64,000 nt of DNA from Meandrina meandrites (GCA_963693305.1 OY855916.1:3485001-3549000), one strand, 5' to 3'; positions 1 through 11,510 are shown, numbered from the stretch's first letter. Program-made: numbers and translations. The notes: a model not told the origin generated them from the letters alone.

Positions 1-461
1 AGTTCAAATCAAGACTCTTTTGTTCAGATTTGATTTCATTTAATAAAAGATCCTGTAGGAATTAACTTAGAAATTCTTTAGCATTTTGCGCATAATATTG
101 AAGGAAACATCGCCTTTGTAAAACTGCAAAATAACTAGATGGTAAAAGCGCTAATTTTAGTCAAATTTTCTCTGTAAAACTGATTTTTCGTTTTTTCACA
201 CGTTACTCAAAAACTATTAAATATTACATCGGGTATAAATTTGTGGGAGCAGTTAAACGTGCCATGTTCTTTCAATTTTCAAAGTTGATGTTCTTTTTTA
301 GATTCCCTGAAACTGGGTACAAATGCATTCTAGAGGACGCAGATGGAAGAATATGTAATTTGTTGTGGTTTCTGGTCTGAGATAAGGTATAAGAATCCTG
401 ATACAATTATAGCTACGATTGTAGCCAATACTGCATGGTATCAAAAAGAACGCTGAGAGAA
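1..461. other. Upstream flank of gene copy A (array unit DNA)
   Basis: No gene is seen. From about 340 onward the sequence (TGGTTTCTGGTCTGA and the following AATTGTAGCC-like stretch) is homologous to 22,705-22,770 before copy H and 57,965-58,030 before copy I. It is therefore part of the duplicated unit rather than unique DNA. The first 340 bases show nothing recognisable. Confidence 0.6.
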
Positions 462-625
462 GACTGGGTGAATCGGCTTTTTCGTGACAGGCCGGGTAGC
501 GTGACCAAAAAACAATCCATAATGTTTTATGTATATTTCCGCGAAATCGAAAAGTCTAAGAATCGGGTGATTCGTTCTACTTATTCTACAAAACCAGCGT
601 CCACGGTCTCTTTGTTCGAAGGAGA
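462..625 (+). promoter_or_regulatory. Conserved upstream block of copy A (putative promoter/5' UTR)
   Basis: This block directly precedes the exon 1 ATG and is repeated before copies B, H and I. It runs from GACTGGGTG through a CGCGAAATCGAAAA stretch to the box GTGATTCGTTCTACTTATTC (567-586) and then a CTCTTTGTTCGAAGGAGA leader that ends at the ATG. No TATA box is obvious. Because it is kept next to every intact exon 1, I infer it holds the core promoter and 5' UTR. Confidence 0.5.
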
Positions 626-1537
626 ATGTCTTCATCTCGTAACTCCGAAGAAGAGATCAGTTCTCACAGCAGCGAAGTTATCGAGGATGTGAACAAACGC
701 GTCAAAGAAGTTTTCGACATTTTAAACCGCGAGACGAGCAGAGTTCGTAAGGAAATGGAAGCACTTGATGAGGCAGCAAAGAAGCTCGAGCATATCCATT
801 TCTCGAAAATGGTGAAACTTAATGTCGGCGGCCACCTTTTTTCGACCAGTTTGGCAACCCTGAACAAAGATCCAGGTATTTTAAAATTACCTTAACATGT
901 GCAATCTTGAATGTTAAGTAAGCTAAAGTCTACTTAGTAAGCTTCAGTATTCAAAACATTGAGACCCTTGCTATCTTGGGGCCAGGCTTAACAAGGAAAA
1001 TTGCTGCGCGAATAAATGTTTATCTGATTCGCCGGTACAAAATGTGTTTCGAAGCAACTATCAGTATGTTTTTGAAGTACTTCCTTGTTTCTGAGAAGTT
1101 GCAAATGCTGCTAAACTGGGAAACACTGATTTTAGAGTCTAACAGCACCGGCAATCCGCTCCGCATGCAAGATTCCACTTTCATATACACTTTCCTTTAA
1201 TCATGTTTATCCCAGGTTCAATGTTACACGCCATGTTTTCGGGAAGATTTGAGACAAAGCCAAGCGAGGATGGATCTTACTTCATTGATCGGGATGGAAC
1301 TCACTTCCGGTATATCCTGAATTATCTTCGTACTGGGCAGCTTATTGTGCCTAAAGACGAGATTGTTCGCGAAGAGCTTCTGGCGGAGGCCGAATTTTAT
1401 CAAGTTGAAGGAATAATTAAGGCGCTGACGGCAAAGCCCCAGCCAAAAGCCTTCAAGGATTCTGTGATCCTGTCATCAGATCAACGCCAAACATTGATGA
1501 ACTGGTTGAAGGAAACCCGGGCCTTTACAGACACCAG

Positions 1538-1949
1538 CATCCTCGGAGACCCAGGGGCAGTTAGTGGGGGCGAGGGAAAGTCGTAACGGGCGAAAAAAAA
1601 AATTCGGCGAAGAAAAGTAAAGTACGAAACGAGGAGCCCCTGGGGACACAGTCTTACCGGACCAGTTCCAAACGGTCGGAGTCGTTCTGGCTTCTGATTG
1701 GTGCCACAAAACCTTTGTTTTTTTGTGCCCAATCAGAGAGCAGCAAGACCAGGAGTCGTTTCGTGTGTTCTTACACGGACTGATACAAGAAGGCCAGTTG
1801 CTCGCCATGTTTGTTTTTGCTCGAGGAGAAAAATTCTAATCACAGGATAAGATGCAGGGCAAATCGTGCGGCATATCCACAAAAAGCCTCACCGGAAATA
1901 CGCTGGATCTTCGCAGGTATTGGAAGAGTCGCGTAGATTGCGAGTTTTA
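1538..1949 (+). repeat. Left terminal inverted repeat of the Mutator-like element
   Basis: It pairs with 4698-5109 over about 412 bases and begins CATCCTCGGAGACCCAGG. A GCGGCATATCC-containing stretch and a CGCGTAGATTGCGAG stretch occur in both arms. ORFs in both arms are mirror copies of each other and are not taken as genes. Confidence 0.85.
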
Positions 1950-2672
1950 AAACACTCACCGATTCAATGATGTCGAGAGACTATAAATTTGCCAGTCCTG
2001 AGTAATTAAGTTTTCGTCGCACAGGCCAGGCAGGTGTGTCAAGCAACTGGAAGCTTCGCGTACACATGCAACACGATCTTCTCTGCACACCAAAAAGACA
2101 CTCCAGCTAACGCTATCGAGCGCGAGTCTTCGGTCAACATGGCTAAGAAATTTTAGTATTTCGTCGAGTGAATTTCATGATGCAATTCACCCAAGTTTTA
2201 CATTTTTTCCCTTGGCATACTGAGTACATATGGAAGTGTACATAATTTCGTTTTTAATTTTATACTTTTGTATGATATCACCAGTACTGTGATTGCAAGT
2301 TTATTTTGTAACGTGCAAGCAATTCTCATATGAAATTTGCACTGCAAGAAAAGAATAATATTATAATAATTAATTATTCCATCACACAGCTCAGTCTACA
2401 TAAATATTCCAATGTCTGAGGTTTTAAGGGCCTCCTCATCGATGTAACTGACTGCTTTTTTATAATGTAGTTGTATAACTGTATAACTAAACACAAGTAT
2501 TAGCCACTGTAAAAGTATACAATGCAGTAAATTGATTGATTGACAATAAGTATTCAGAATTGATCTTAAAATTGATATCTTTATTTTGATAATACCAATC
2601 AGAGGTGCAGGCTGTGATACTATATATTAAAATGGAGTGGTCATTCGTGTTTACATGTATGCTTTTTTATAA

Positions 2673-2963
2673 GTCTGCAGATGAGCCTAGTGGCCCATCA
2701 GGCTGGAGCTTATCACAGTTTCCATAGCATGAAGCGACTAGGAGTATTTCTACTACCCCCTAGGTGGGATGCTAGTCCATCACAGGGTTACCCCCAGCAG
2801 TAAATTTGCCGTTACCCATTTGTACACTTGGGTGGAGAGAAGCACTATGAGAGTAAAGTATCTTGCCCAAGAACACAACATAATGATCCCGGTCAGGGCA
2901 CAAACCCAGACCACCCGATCTGGAGTCCAGCAAACTAACCATTAGGCCACCACGCCTCACAGT
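2673..2963 (-). mobile_element. tRNA-derived SINE nested in the Mutator-like element
   Basis: On the minus strand it starts with a tRNA-like head that has an A-box-like GGTGGCCTAATGG and a degenerate B box. A body common to the SINEs at 8.5, 10.8 and 17.7 kb follows. It is flanked by the 10-bp direct repeat TTTTTTATAA (2663-2672 and 2964-2973), which supports target-primed insertion. Confidence 0.8.
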
Positions 2964-4175
2964 TTTTTTATAACAAATATATCAATAATAGCCAGGAATG
3001 GAGGCGTACTTCAGTGAGCGATCGCTTTTTCTTTTTGATTGGGTGAGCGCCATGTCAAATTCAAATTTAGGAGATCAGGCTTGGGGAGAGAGAAAAAAGC
3101 ATCCCAGGGAGTAGGAGTGAGTCTAAATGAAGAGTACAGTAGTAAGGAGGTGGAGGATGGTCTCAACAGTTGATTGATCTATAAGAGACTTGAGGAAGCT
3201 CAACCATTAACCTTCACTGTAGGTCCCTGTGACAAATATTTTGTATACTGCTAGAATTGATGCTATGATTTTTTTCAACTGCATTCATGAAGCAAATAAA
3301 CTACAAACCTTTTTTTGTGCTCCACCAAGAAAAAGAGGAGGTCCAATGAAGTGTTGTGTATTTCTTGCCTTTAACAGTGTGGCACCAGCTGGGCATGAAC
3401 TAGTGAAAGGCCCAAAAGACTACATTTTCCTCTTAAAAAACTGTGATAGCATTACAGTTACCCTTAGAACCTTTTATGGGGTAGGTGCCTCCCTTTCCAA
3501 CTCTTTCATCAGCTTAGAGTATTTAATTTCTTGACATCTAGGGAAGTGCATTTTACAGTGTAATAAAAACTTCTTCAGTTTGTCTTACAATTTTTCTGTA
3601 TCCTTTGTCCAACTTCAAGCAAGAGTGATTGATCAGTGCCTGATTTAAACCTTTGAATGTTTATGCTGTCAAAGTAACAGCTGAAGTAGTCTTAAACCCT
3701 ACCCCCAGGCTGTGCAAATTTACAGGCAATATATTCCTCATGATGGTTTTACTGGGGTAATTAATTGACAGTAACCAGGTGTATGGGTTACAGGAGCATG
3801 CAGCAAAGCATATAAACTAACTATTTTATGAGGACTTGATAGCAAGCAGGGCTGTCATTACACATTGACAGCAGCAGTTGAGGTAAGAATATGCCCATAT
3901 GTATATTTGTTATTTGCCTTTTTCTACAGGAACACAAAGCTGATTTATTGTATCAAAAAATCTGCAGTAAGATATCTTTTATTTCAAATAAAATGAGCTT
4001 GGAGGTTGTGGGCAGCACATACCATCCAAGTTTGAGTTGCCAGCAAGCTGCAGAGTGACCAAAAGAAACACAATCCAATGATTTGGTGTACACTAAAGTA
4101 CTACAGTATTTGATGCATAAGGCAAAAGAAGCAAAAGAGTGGTACAGGACATTAAATTTTAAATACAAATGTATT

Positions 4176-4334
4176 TGTTGTGGTTTAAATTTTTCTTTGG
4201 TTTAAAATTTTTCAAACCAGTTTGATTTTTAGTTTTCATTGTCTTGTATTGATTATCATAATCTGAAACAAAGGAAACTAAAAATCAAACTGGTTTGAAA
4301 AATTTTAAACCAAGGTAAAATTTAAACCACAACA
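4176..4334. mobile_element. Palindromic MITE-like repeat
   Basis: Two arms of roughly 60 bases (starting GTTGTGGTTTAAATTTTTC and ending in its reverse complement, TTTAAACCACAAC) surround a short AT-rich loop. It lies inside the Mutator-like element. No coding capacity is seen. Confidence 0.6.
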
Positions 4335-4697
4335 TATTCAACATTACTGATTAGTTTTGGTGTAAAGGGTACTTCATTTCAGACAGGTTCATGAAATAAT
4401 ACAGGATTTAAACAAAAAGAAACAGCAGTAAATATCACCTTTGAGTTGTGTTCCACGAGTCAAATTCCAAGCCTTAAAATATTAAATTATACGCTACTCA
4501 ACATGAAGTTTCTTTTTCTCTTTATGTCAACAAAAGCACACGATCCGACTCGACGGTCAGGAACATTTCCTTTTAGATTAATATTACTCATCGTAAACAA
4601 CTCGAAAGAAAAGTTTCAGTCAGAAATTTCGAAAACCAATATTTATTTCGTCCAAAGAAAAGCCTCTCGAAATCAGTGGATCAGAGAGTGCATTTAA

Positions 4698-5109
4698 TAA
4701 AACTCGCAATCTACGCGACTCTTAGAATACCTGCGAAGATCCAGCGTATTTCCGGTGAGGCTTTTTGTGGATATGCCGCACGATTTGCCCTGCATCTTAT
4801 CCTGTGATTAGAATTTTTCTCCTCGAGCAAAAACAAACATGGCGAGCAACTGGCCTTCTTGTATCAGTCCGTGTAAGAACACACGAAACGACTCCTGGTC
4901 TTGCTGCTCTCTGATTGGGCACAAAAAAACAAAGGTTTTGTGGCACCAATCAGAAGCCAGAACGACTCCGACCGTTTGGAACTGGTCCGGTAAGACTGTG
5001 TCCCCAGGGGCTCCTCGTTTCGTACTTTACTTTTCTTCGCCGAATTTTTTTTTTCGCCCGTTACGACTTTCCCTCGCCCCCACTAACTGCCCCTGGGTCT
5101 CCGAGGATG
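4698..5109 (-). repeat. Right terminal inverted repeat of the Mutator-like element
   Basis: Reverse complement of 1538-1949. It ends CTCCGAGGATG immediately before the right copy of the 9-bp target duplication. The open frame that runs from this arm into exon 2 (to about 5204) is in the wrong frame for TLDc and is a shadow. Confidence 0.85.
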
Positions 5110-6120
5110 AGACACCAGCGACAAGTTGTTATACCGCGGTTCTCTTAATGGCTGGGCTGCTGCCAACTTTCACTCTTGTTGTGACAACAAGGGACCGACT
5201 GTGACAGTGGTCAAGAGTGGAAATTACATATTTGGAGGATATACCGAGCAACACTGGGATGGTAGGTCTTACTTGAACTCTCCGCGAGTACGGCTTAGGG
5301 GATATCCTAATACATAACAATAAAACAAGAGCATCTCTTTGTAGTAAAGACTAATGCCGTGTATATATATTTTAGTTGCCCTCACATCTGCCAAGTTGAT
5401 TCTTTGGCCTTCCAATAACTCAATATGAAAGGGAGTTGGTAACATTAAAGGGACGCTTGCTGCACCTTTGGGCAGACTCGTCCTAAGGTGTATTATCAAG
5501 GGGTACCTTGTAGAGTATATCATGTAAACCTCTACTAACAGAAGGTATCTGTAAACATTTATGGGTTCCTTGAAAAATTTAAGACGAGGGGCCTTTTTCA
5601 TATTAGAGCCTCTCCTGTGGGTGGGGGTGGAGAGGAGCTATGCACAAATTGAAATACTGGCACAGCACTGGTTGTTTTGGAAAAGAAAGGAGATATATCA
5701 GCGCTTACTTTTCTAGTGCTCTTTCAAAATCTTTGGATTTTTAGGATGCCACACTGTAGTGGATAAATTTCTGGCGAGCATTATAATCGATCAGTTATTT
5801 ACCGTTATTCATTAGGTTCTGAAGCTTGGAAAAAAGCACCAGACTCGTTCCTGTTCAGCCTTGTCAACCCAAGCGGTCTGCCACCAACAAAGATGCCTTT
5901 GATAGCTGGAAAAGAAGGAAATGCTATCTATTGCCACAGTAGCTATGGGCCAGTATTTGGAAGTGGCAATGATCTTTGTATTGCCAATGCACCAAATTCC
6001 AGCAACTGCTTGTCAAGGCTGAACAACTGTTATCAGTGTCCAGCAGGTCAGAATGCTACCACATTTTTAACAGGAAATCAAAACTTTCTTGTCAGTGAAA
6101 TTGAAGTTTTTGGCTTTTAG

Positions 6121-8490
6121 AAGTAAGAAGCTTATACTTTCTGAACTATTGAAATATGATTTGCAAAAAAATCACAACTCAGTTATTTATTTTTACATAT
6201 AATAGTTGAACAGTTGTTACACAGTAGGTCTATACAGGTTCATTCAAATAAACTTTTTTTAGTCAGCTTTGATTTGTTATTTTATTTATGCTAGCCTGAA
6301 ATGTCCCGATTCCATTAAATTGCTTGGCTATAACTTAGCTAACATTTTTCCAAATGTTCAAACTGATTTATATGGCGACATCTTCAAATATAGAAACGCG
6401 ATGAGGTTTATTTCTTTATTCCAAAAGTTATCTCGGCGCTCCTAAATCATAAGAGCCCATGTTCTTCGAAGTCGTAATGCTAAAGAAAAAAGAAACAGTA
6501 AACGAATGGTTCAGGTATAAAGCCTTTACTTTCATGCATCTAAAGGAAATGCTGAAAGATAGCCGGAGAGATTATAATTAAGCGCAAAGTTCAGACAGTT
6601 TCCAGTATGGCGAACGGCATCGCTGGTGATTCCGTTTACTTTTCCTCAAATTATTAAATAAATCCACAAGAAAAATGGACAAAAATTCACTCGCCCAAAA
6701 AAGAGAAAAGGGAAGCCTCCAAAGTGGGACTTTTTTTGTTTGCAGCAAAATAATTTCCTTCTTACGTGATGCACATTTGATCATCCTCTTTTTCCATTCA
6801 ACGAATCAAAAAGGTAATGTGCCAATGTTGGAAGCCTCGTAAGAGCAGATCCAAAGATTCCTGAAGACGTTCTTTAATTGCTGAAATAAACGGTCGATGT
6901 TGTTAAACTGTAGTTGTTTTAACATTGATGTACACGGGCACACGATGTATTTTATTCGGTTGCAGTCATGCACATGCGTTTTCTAAGGCGTGTTTTTTTT
7001 TTGGTGTACGGGTACGGATAAAATTGCCGGTAGTCGACCTCATACTCGTATCCGTACACTACAGTGTTTTACTCCCAAGAAACGGTTACAAAGTTACCTG
7101 GTAGCACAAATATGTTGTTACCAAACACGAGAACTGAAAGAATTCAAACCCAGAAGTCGGGATATCTTCAGGTCAATATGAGACGACGATTGTTTTTTTA
7201 GCCCCAAACTCACAGAAAATGTCCAGGAACAGACTGCAACACCGCCGCGGCAAGTCATGTTTACAATTACGTAACCAAAGTGGTGATTATATCTCCTTGA
7301 TTTGGTCTAGGACTCAGTCCTTCTTGACCAAAAGTGCTAGTGTGTACGCCCTCCCGTTTCAAATATATCATGGAACCCGCAAGCCCTCTTGGGAATCCAC
7401 ATCCATCAGAGCAAAGAGTTCATAAAAATGACGAACAGTCCGTCTTGTGCTAATTAGGGATTGGATAAGCCAACGGGAGGAAATTGCTGATAGTCAATTA
7501 TCGCGCCTTTGTCAGCAGTGTTAAAGATAATAGAAGCGTTCGTACTAAAAGGTGGAAAGCCAATAATTCTCGACTACTGCTTGTAATATTGGGCGTGCGA
7601 CCGGGCCTTAACACCGTAACAGAGAAATACCGGGGTTTAGTCCGTCAGTCATTATGTCGGTTGTGATCTTAAAAGGATGACGATAGATATCGAATTCAGA
7701 TATCGAATTTGAGTAGCACGAAGCGGCTAGGAGTACTGCTATTCTCCTGCCTTGGGAGGTTTTTAATGATACTGAATATGAGGGCATGGGTTTACATTTT
7801 GGAGGTTTTGTTTTTAAGGATTTTTGCGTCCGAGATTTGGCGGAGGGGCCTTTTTTGGGGGGGAGGGGGGCGGGAAGGAACTTATTTTCGAAATTTTGTA
7901 GTACATTGTTGATAAAATTTTCAATTTTAAAACCCGCGTCAAACAGAAACTATTGCGTCCAGAAACCATTGCATGCTAAAAGTCAAACTGAAGATGAAAG
8001 AGTATGGCATATGTTATCGATTATTAAAAACTAACCATGGTATATTGTAATTGCCGAGTTTTGATTGGTTTACAGGCCATGGTATATGAGCTCATATACC
8101 ATGCACCACAAATGTGGAAGGTGTAGCGAGAACAGCTGGGCAGCTCAAATATTGCAATTCTTTGGATGTTTTTAATAAAACAATTGTTACACTCTTTTAA
8201 TGGCTATGAGATAGTTAAAGCCAACTCAACGAGTGATTCGTTCTATTTTATCTTATTTTACGAGGCGGTAGCCTTTTGTTGGGCTAATAATAATATATAA
8301 TATCGATATCCAGATTCCTAGCAGATTTTGACACCCCCCATACTGTATAATGGAAATGGTTTAAATACGTTATGTACCCTGCAAATCCAGAAAGAAACAG
8401 ATCGTCGTGTTAAAGTTAGAGACTAGATAATTGGAAGGCAGCTGAACTGGAACTGGGTAAACCTGGGTAGAAATCCAAACAAGAGGTCAT
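6121..8490 (+). other. Downstream/intergenic unit after copy A
   Basis: The first 130 bases are the 3' UTR (AGAAGCTTATACTTTCTGAACT...). A block at 6281-6480 (TTTTATTTATGCTAGCC) recurs after copies B, C, the orphan, D, E and I and near 54.06 kb. A second block at 6540-6780 carries a minus-strand short ORF shared with other units. 6900-7680 recurs in other units (GGCACACGATGTATTTTATTCGG). 7705-7920 recurs at 62,710-62,890. No independent gene is supported. Confidence 0.6.
6247..6252 (+). terminator. Poly(A) signal AATAAA of copy A
   Basis: AATAAA lies 127 bases after the stop codon. The same relative position carries AATAAA in copies B, I and the orphan exon 3 unit (31,302), but the hexamer is absent from D and E. 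Confidence 0.6.
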
Positions 8491-8496
8491 AGATAA

Positions 8497-8694
8497 GGTA
8501 AAGTTTGCATACGAGCGTATCCCGGTTTCCGTATCATAAAGCGACTAGGAGTATTTCTACTCCCTCCTGGAGAGAGGCACTATGAGAGAAAAGTGTCTTG
8601 CTTAAGAACCCAACACACTGCCCCGGCCAGGGTTCGAACCCGGACCGCTCGATCCAGAGTCCAGCACACTAACCATTAGGCCACCGCGGCTCCC
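8497..8694 (-). mobile_element. tRNA-derived SINE with internal deletions
   Basis: Minus-strand copy with a well-preserved head (GCGGTGGCCTAATGGTTAG and the B box GGGTTCGAACCC). Compared with the full copy at 17,667-17,956, part of the body and part of the 3' third are missing. GATAAG repeats flank both ends. Confidence 0.75.
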
Positions 8695-8790
8695 ACAGGA
8701 TAAGATAAGATAAGATTAGGGTCTTAGAACAATTGAAGGTAACAATTGTTGGCTAAATATACCAGCTACTGCTAAGGAAAACACGAAAAA

Positions 8791-8951
8791 GGACTGAGTA
8801 AGTCGCCTGTTCATGACATCGACATAACAGCCGCAGCGGGTGACCGATAAAAACATCCATAATGAATGTTTCGCGCGAAATCAAAGTGAACAGGTGATTC
8901 GTTCTACTTATCCTTCGAAGTCACTGTTTGTAGTCTCTTTGTTCAAAGAAG
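8791..8951 (+). promoter_or_regulatory. Conserved upstream block of copy B
   Basis: Homologous to 462-625 before copy A. It starts GGACTGAGTAAGTCG, includes the box GTGATTCGTTCTACTTATCC (8894-8913) and a CTCTTTGTTC leader, and ends at the ATG of exon 1. Putative promoter and 5' UTR. Confidence 0.5.
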
Positions 8952-11510
8952 ATGTCCTCATCTCGTACCCGGGAGAATGAAATTGACTCTGACAGCAGTG
9001 GAGTGCTCGAAGATGTGAACAAACACATCAAGGAAGCTTTCGACATTTTGAATCGCGAGACGAGCAGAGTTCGTAAGGAAATGGAAGCTCTTGATGAGGC
9101 AGCGAAGAAGCTCGAACACGTTCATTTCTCCAAAATGTTGAATCTTAATGTCGGCGGCCACCTTTTCTCGACCAGTTTGGCAACCTTGAACAAAGATCCA
9201 GGTATTTTCAAATTACCTTAATCGCAAGCAAGCCGCGTTAAAAGCTAACTACAAGCAAGTTTCGTCTCGTTTCGTTGTTTCGGGTCTTAGTATAATTGCC
9301 ACTTTGACTCTTATCTTTAATATTATTTCACCATTTCGCTATTTGACCCATCCCCATTTTGTCATTTCCTGTTTTAAACAGGCCCAGCTAAGATCTACTA
9401 AATAAGCTTAAATATTTAAAAACACAGCGACTTAAGCTTCTCATCGTAGGTCCAAGAAAACAAAGAAACATGCATTGCTGCGTAAATAAATGTTCCTCTG
9501 ATTCCCCGGGTGGGAAACATGTTTCGAAAGCAAGTATCAGTATATGTCTTTGAAGTCTTAAGTTTGAAGTGCTTTATAAACATTACTTCCTTTTTCCTGA
9601 CAAGTTCTTAATAATGTGGTTAAACTAGGAAAAGTTTTAACGTCCAACAGCAAAATCTGTTCTGCATACAAGAATTTTGTCTTGTTCTTTAGTACGTATA
9701 CTCGTTTGTAATCGCGTTTATTCCAGGTTCAATGCTGCACGCCATGTTTTCGGGAAGATTTGACACAAAGTCAAGCGAGGATGGATCTTACTTCATTGAT
9801 CGCGATGGAACTCACTTCCGGTATATCCTGAATTATCTTCGCACTGGCCAGCTTATAGTACCTGAAGACGAGCTTGTTCGAATTCGTGGAGAGCTTCTGG
9901 CCGAGGCCGAATTTTATCAAGTTGAGGGATTAATTAAGGCGCTGACATCAAAATTCTTCGAGGATTCTGTGATCCTGTCATCCGATCAACGCCAGACCTT
10001 GATAAATTGGTTGAAGAACACCCCAGCCTTCACAAAAGCCAACGACAAGTTGTTATACCGCGCTTCTCGCAATGGCTGGGCTGCTTCCAACTTTCACTCT
10101 TGTTGTGACAACAAGGGACCGACTGTGACAGTGATCAAGAGTGGACATAACATATTTGGAGGATATACCGAGCAACACTGGGATGGTAAGTCTTACTGAG
10201 GCTGGTTTTCACAAGCGGCAGAGTCGGAGTCGTAAGCTGATTCATAAACGGGACGGAATCAGAGTCCGACGAATCAGAACGTTTCCATTTTCTTCCGTTT
10301 CCGACTCTCTGTCGTTTATGAATCTCTGAAAACTAGATTGTCAGATTCGGAAGCAGTTTAGTGAGTTTTGACTAGACGGAGTCATAAGCGGAATGGGAAC
10401 TCTGCTTACGACTCCGTCGGTTTGATTTTCACTAGATCGTAATGCTTTGTGCTTCTGATGGTAACTCCGACTCCAACTGTGTCGCTGTGGTAAACTGAAA
10501 ACTAGCTTTAAATGCTCCTTGATTACTGTTTAGTCCAGAGCGAACTTCCCGGTACATCGTAAAAGAAGACTGTCTCTTTGTAATAAAGGCAAATGTTAAA
10601 TGTTTTAGTACAGTTGCCCTCGCTCGTAGCTTTGCATATCAGCCAAGTTCGTCATTTCATGTTCAAATAATTAAATAAGGAGAGTTAGTGTCGTGGCACT
10701 CGGGAGCCCCTATTAACATTTTCGGCAGACTTGTTCTGAGGTGTTTTATCACGGGGTACCTTGCAGAGATGCTTTACTCTCATAGTGCCTCTCTCCACCC
10801 AGGTGTATAAATGGGTACAGGCAAATTTACTGCTGGGGTCCCAGAAACCGGGATGAACTCCGGATTGATGGGGCACTAGGCTCATATGCAGACTTAACCC
10901 TTTTTTTACCTTGTAGAGCGTTTGATGTAAACCTGTATTAGCAAAAGGTATCGAAGTATAGGTTCCTTTCAAACTTTGAGACGAATGGGTTGACATTTTC
11001 ATACCAGAGCCTCCCCCGCAGAGGAGTAAACTACTGGCACTGGTTGTTTAAGAACTGTTTAGGAAAAAGAAGTAGATATAGAAGCGTTTATTTATCTAGT
11101 ACTTTTTTAAATCTTTGGAGTTTTAGGATACCACTTTGTGGTGGACGAATTTCTGGTGAGCGCGATAATCGATCAGTTATCTCTTTTTTTCCTTAGGTTC
11201 TACGGTTAACAAAAGAGCACCAGACTCTTTCCTGTTCAGCCTTGTCAACCCAAGCGGTCTGCCACCAACAAAGATGCCTTTGATAGCTGGACAAGAAGAA
11301 TTTGCTATCTATTGCTACAGCGGCAATGGGCCAACATTTGGAAGTGGCCATGATCTTCGTATTTCCGATAAACCGAATAACCACAATAGCTGCACTGTAA
11401 GCCTGAATAACTCATACAAGTGTCCAGCAGGTCAGAATGCCGCCACATTTTTAACAGGAAATCAAAACTTTTATGTCGGTCAAATGGAAGTTTTTGGGTT
11501 TGGGAAATAA
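8952..11510 (+). CDS. Copy B: intact coiled-coil/KCTD-type BTB/TLDc protein
   Basis: Exons 8952-9201, 9727-10185 and 11197-11510 join in frame to 340 aa. Donors are CCAG|GTATTT and GATG|GTAAGT; acceptors are TCCAG|GTTC and CTTAG|GTTC. Residues about 15-60 form a charged helix (LEDVNKHIKEAFDILNRE) that looks like a coiled coil. A T1-type BTB follows (LNVGGHLFSTS, SMLHAMFSGRF, YFIDRDGTHFRYILNYL). A TLDc fills the C-terminal half (LLYRASRNGWAASNFHSCC, FGGYTEQHWDG, CPAGQNAATFLTGNQNF, MEVFGFGK). KCTD-type BTBs oligomerise and often bind Cullin-3; TLDc proteins bind V-ATPase or protect against oxidation. Any role combining the two here is inference. Intron 2 carries a MITE and a SINE piece. Confidence 0.9.
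10201..10505. mobile_element. MITE in intron 2 of copy B
   Basis: Terminal inverted repeats GCTGGTTTTCA and TGAAAACTAGC enclose inverted copies of an AGAGTCGGAGTC motif and several further GACTCCG repeats. It is absent from intron 2 of the other copies. The superfamily is not clear from the sequence. Confidence 0.65.
10771..10905 (+). mobile_element. 5'-truncated SINE fragment in intron 2 of copy B
   Basis: It matches the body and 3' end of the SINE at 17,667-17,956 (CTCTCATAGTGCCTCTCTCC, GTATAAATGGGTAC, CAGACTTAACC), lacks the tRNA head and has an internal deletion. The flanks TACCTTGCAGAG and TACCTTGTAGAG look like a target-site duplication. Confidence 0.7.

Larger units (their letters stand above)
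1538..5109. mobile_element. Mutator-like (MULE-type) DNA transposon in exon 2 of copy A
   Basis: The element is bounded by CATCCTCGGAG...CTCCGAGGATG. It has about 412-bp near-perfect terminal inverted repeats and is flanked by the perfect 9-bp duplication AGACACCAG (1529-1537 and 5110-5118). Long inverted repeats with a 9-bp duplication are typical of Mutator-like elements. The 2.7-kb interior holds a reverse-oriented SINE, a palindromic MITE and only weak ORFs. I see no recognisable DDE transposase, so the element is probably non-autonomous. The nearly identical ends suggest a recent insertion. Confidence 0.85.
626..6120 (+). pseudogene. Copy A: coiled-coil/KCTD-type BTB/TLDc gene, exon 2 split by a transposon
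   Basis: Exons are 626-875, 1216-1537 joined to 5119-5261, and 5816-6120 (stop TAG). Donors are CCAG|GTATTT and GATG|GTAGGT; acceptors are CCCAG|GTTC and ATTAG|GTTC. Without the insert at 1538-5109 the frame is continuous and gives 339 aa: a coil-like helix at about residues 15-60, a BTB_2/T1 domain at about 63-160 (LNVGG, SMLHAMFSGR, DRDGTHFRYILNYLRTG) and a TLDc at about 165-339 (LLYR, NFHSCCDNKGPT, YIFGGYTEQHW, EVFGF). Read straight into the transposon, translation stops at 1584-1586 and leaves a 206-aa protein with coil and BTB but no TLDc. Copies B, H and I confirm the ancestral exon. Exon 3 ends in EVFGF without the final Glu-Lys seen in most copies. I call it a pseudogene, with a BTB-only product as the alternative. 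Confidence 0.85.

Noticed and set aside
1203..1586. Independent BTB gene starting at the ATG before exon 2 of copy A
   Set aside because: The frame upstream of 1216 is intron ending in CCCAG. The exon joins the upstream coil exon in phase, as in three intact paralogues.
1476..1808. Minus-strand ORFs of 83-110 aa, repeated at 4,839-5,204 on the plus strand
   Set aside because: They lie in the inverted repeats of the Mutator-like element and overlap exon 2 of copy A in the wrong frame. No domain is recognisable, and the duplication comes from the repeat structure.
2673..2963. tRNA-like boxes on the minus strand as a tRNA gene
   Set aside because: The cloverleaf is degraded, the sequence continues into the common SINE body and it is flanked by a target duplication. 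It is a SINE.
3229..3534. 101-codon ORF inside the Mutator-like element as a possible transposase
   Set aside because: It starts with a non-ATG codon, has no DDE, zinc-finger or other transposase motif and is far too short for a Mutator-type transposase.
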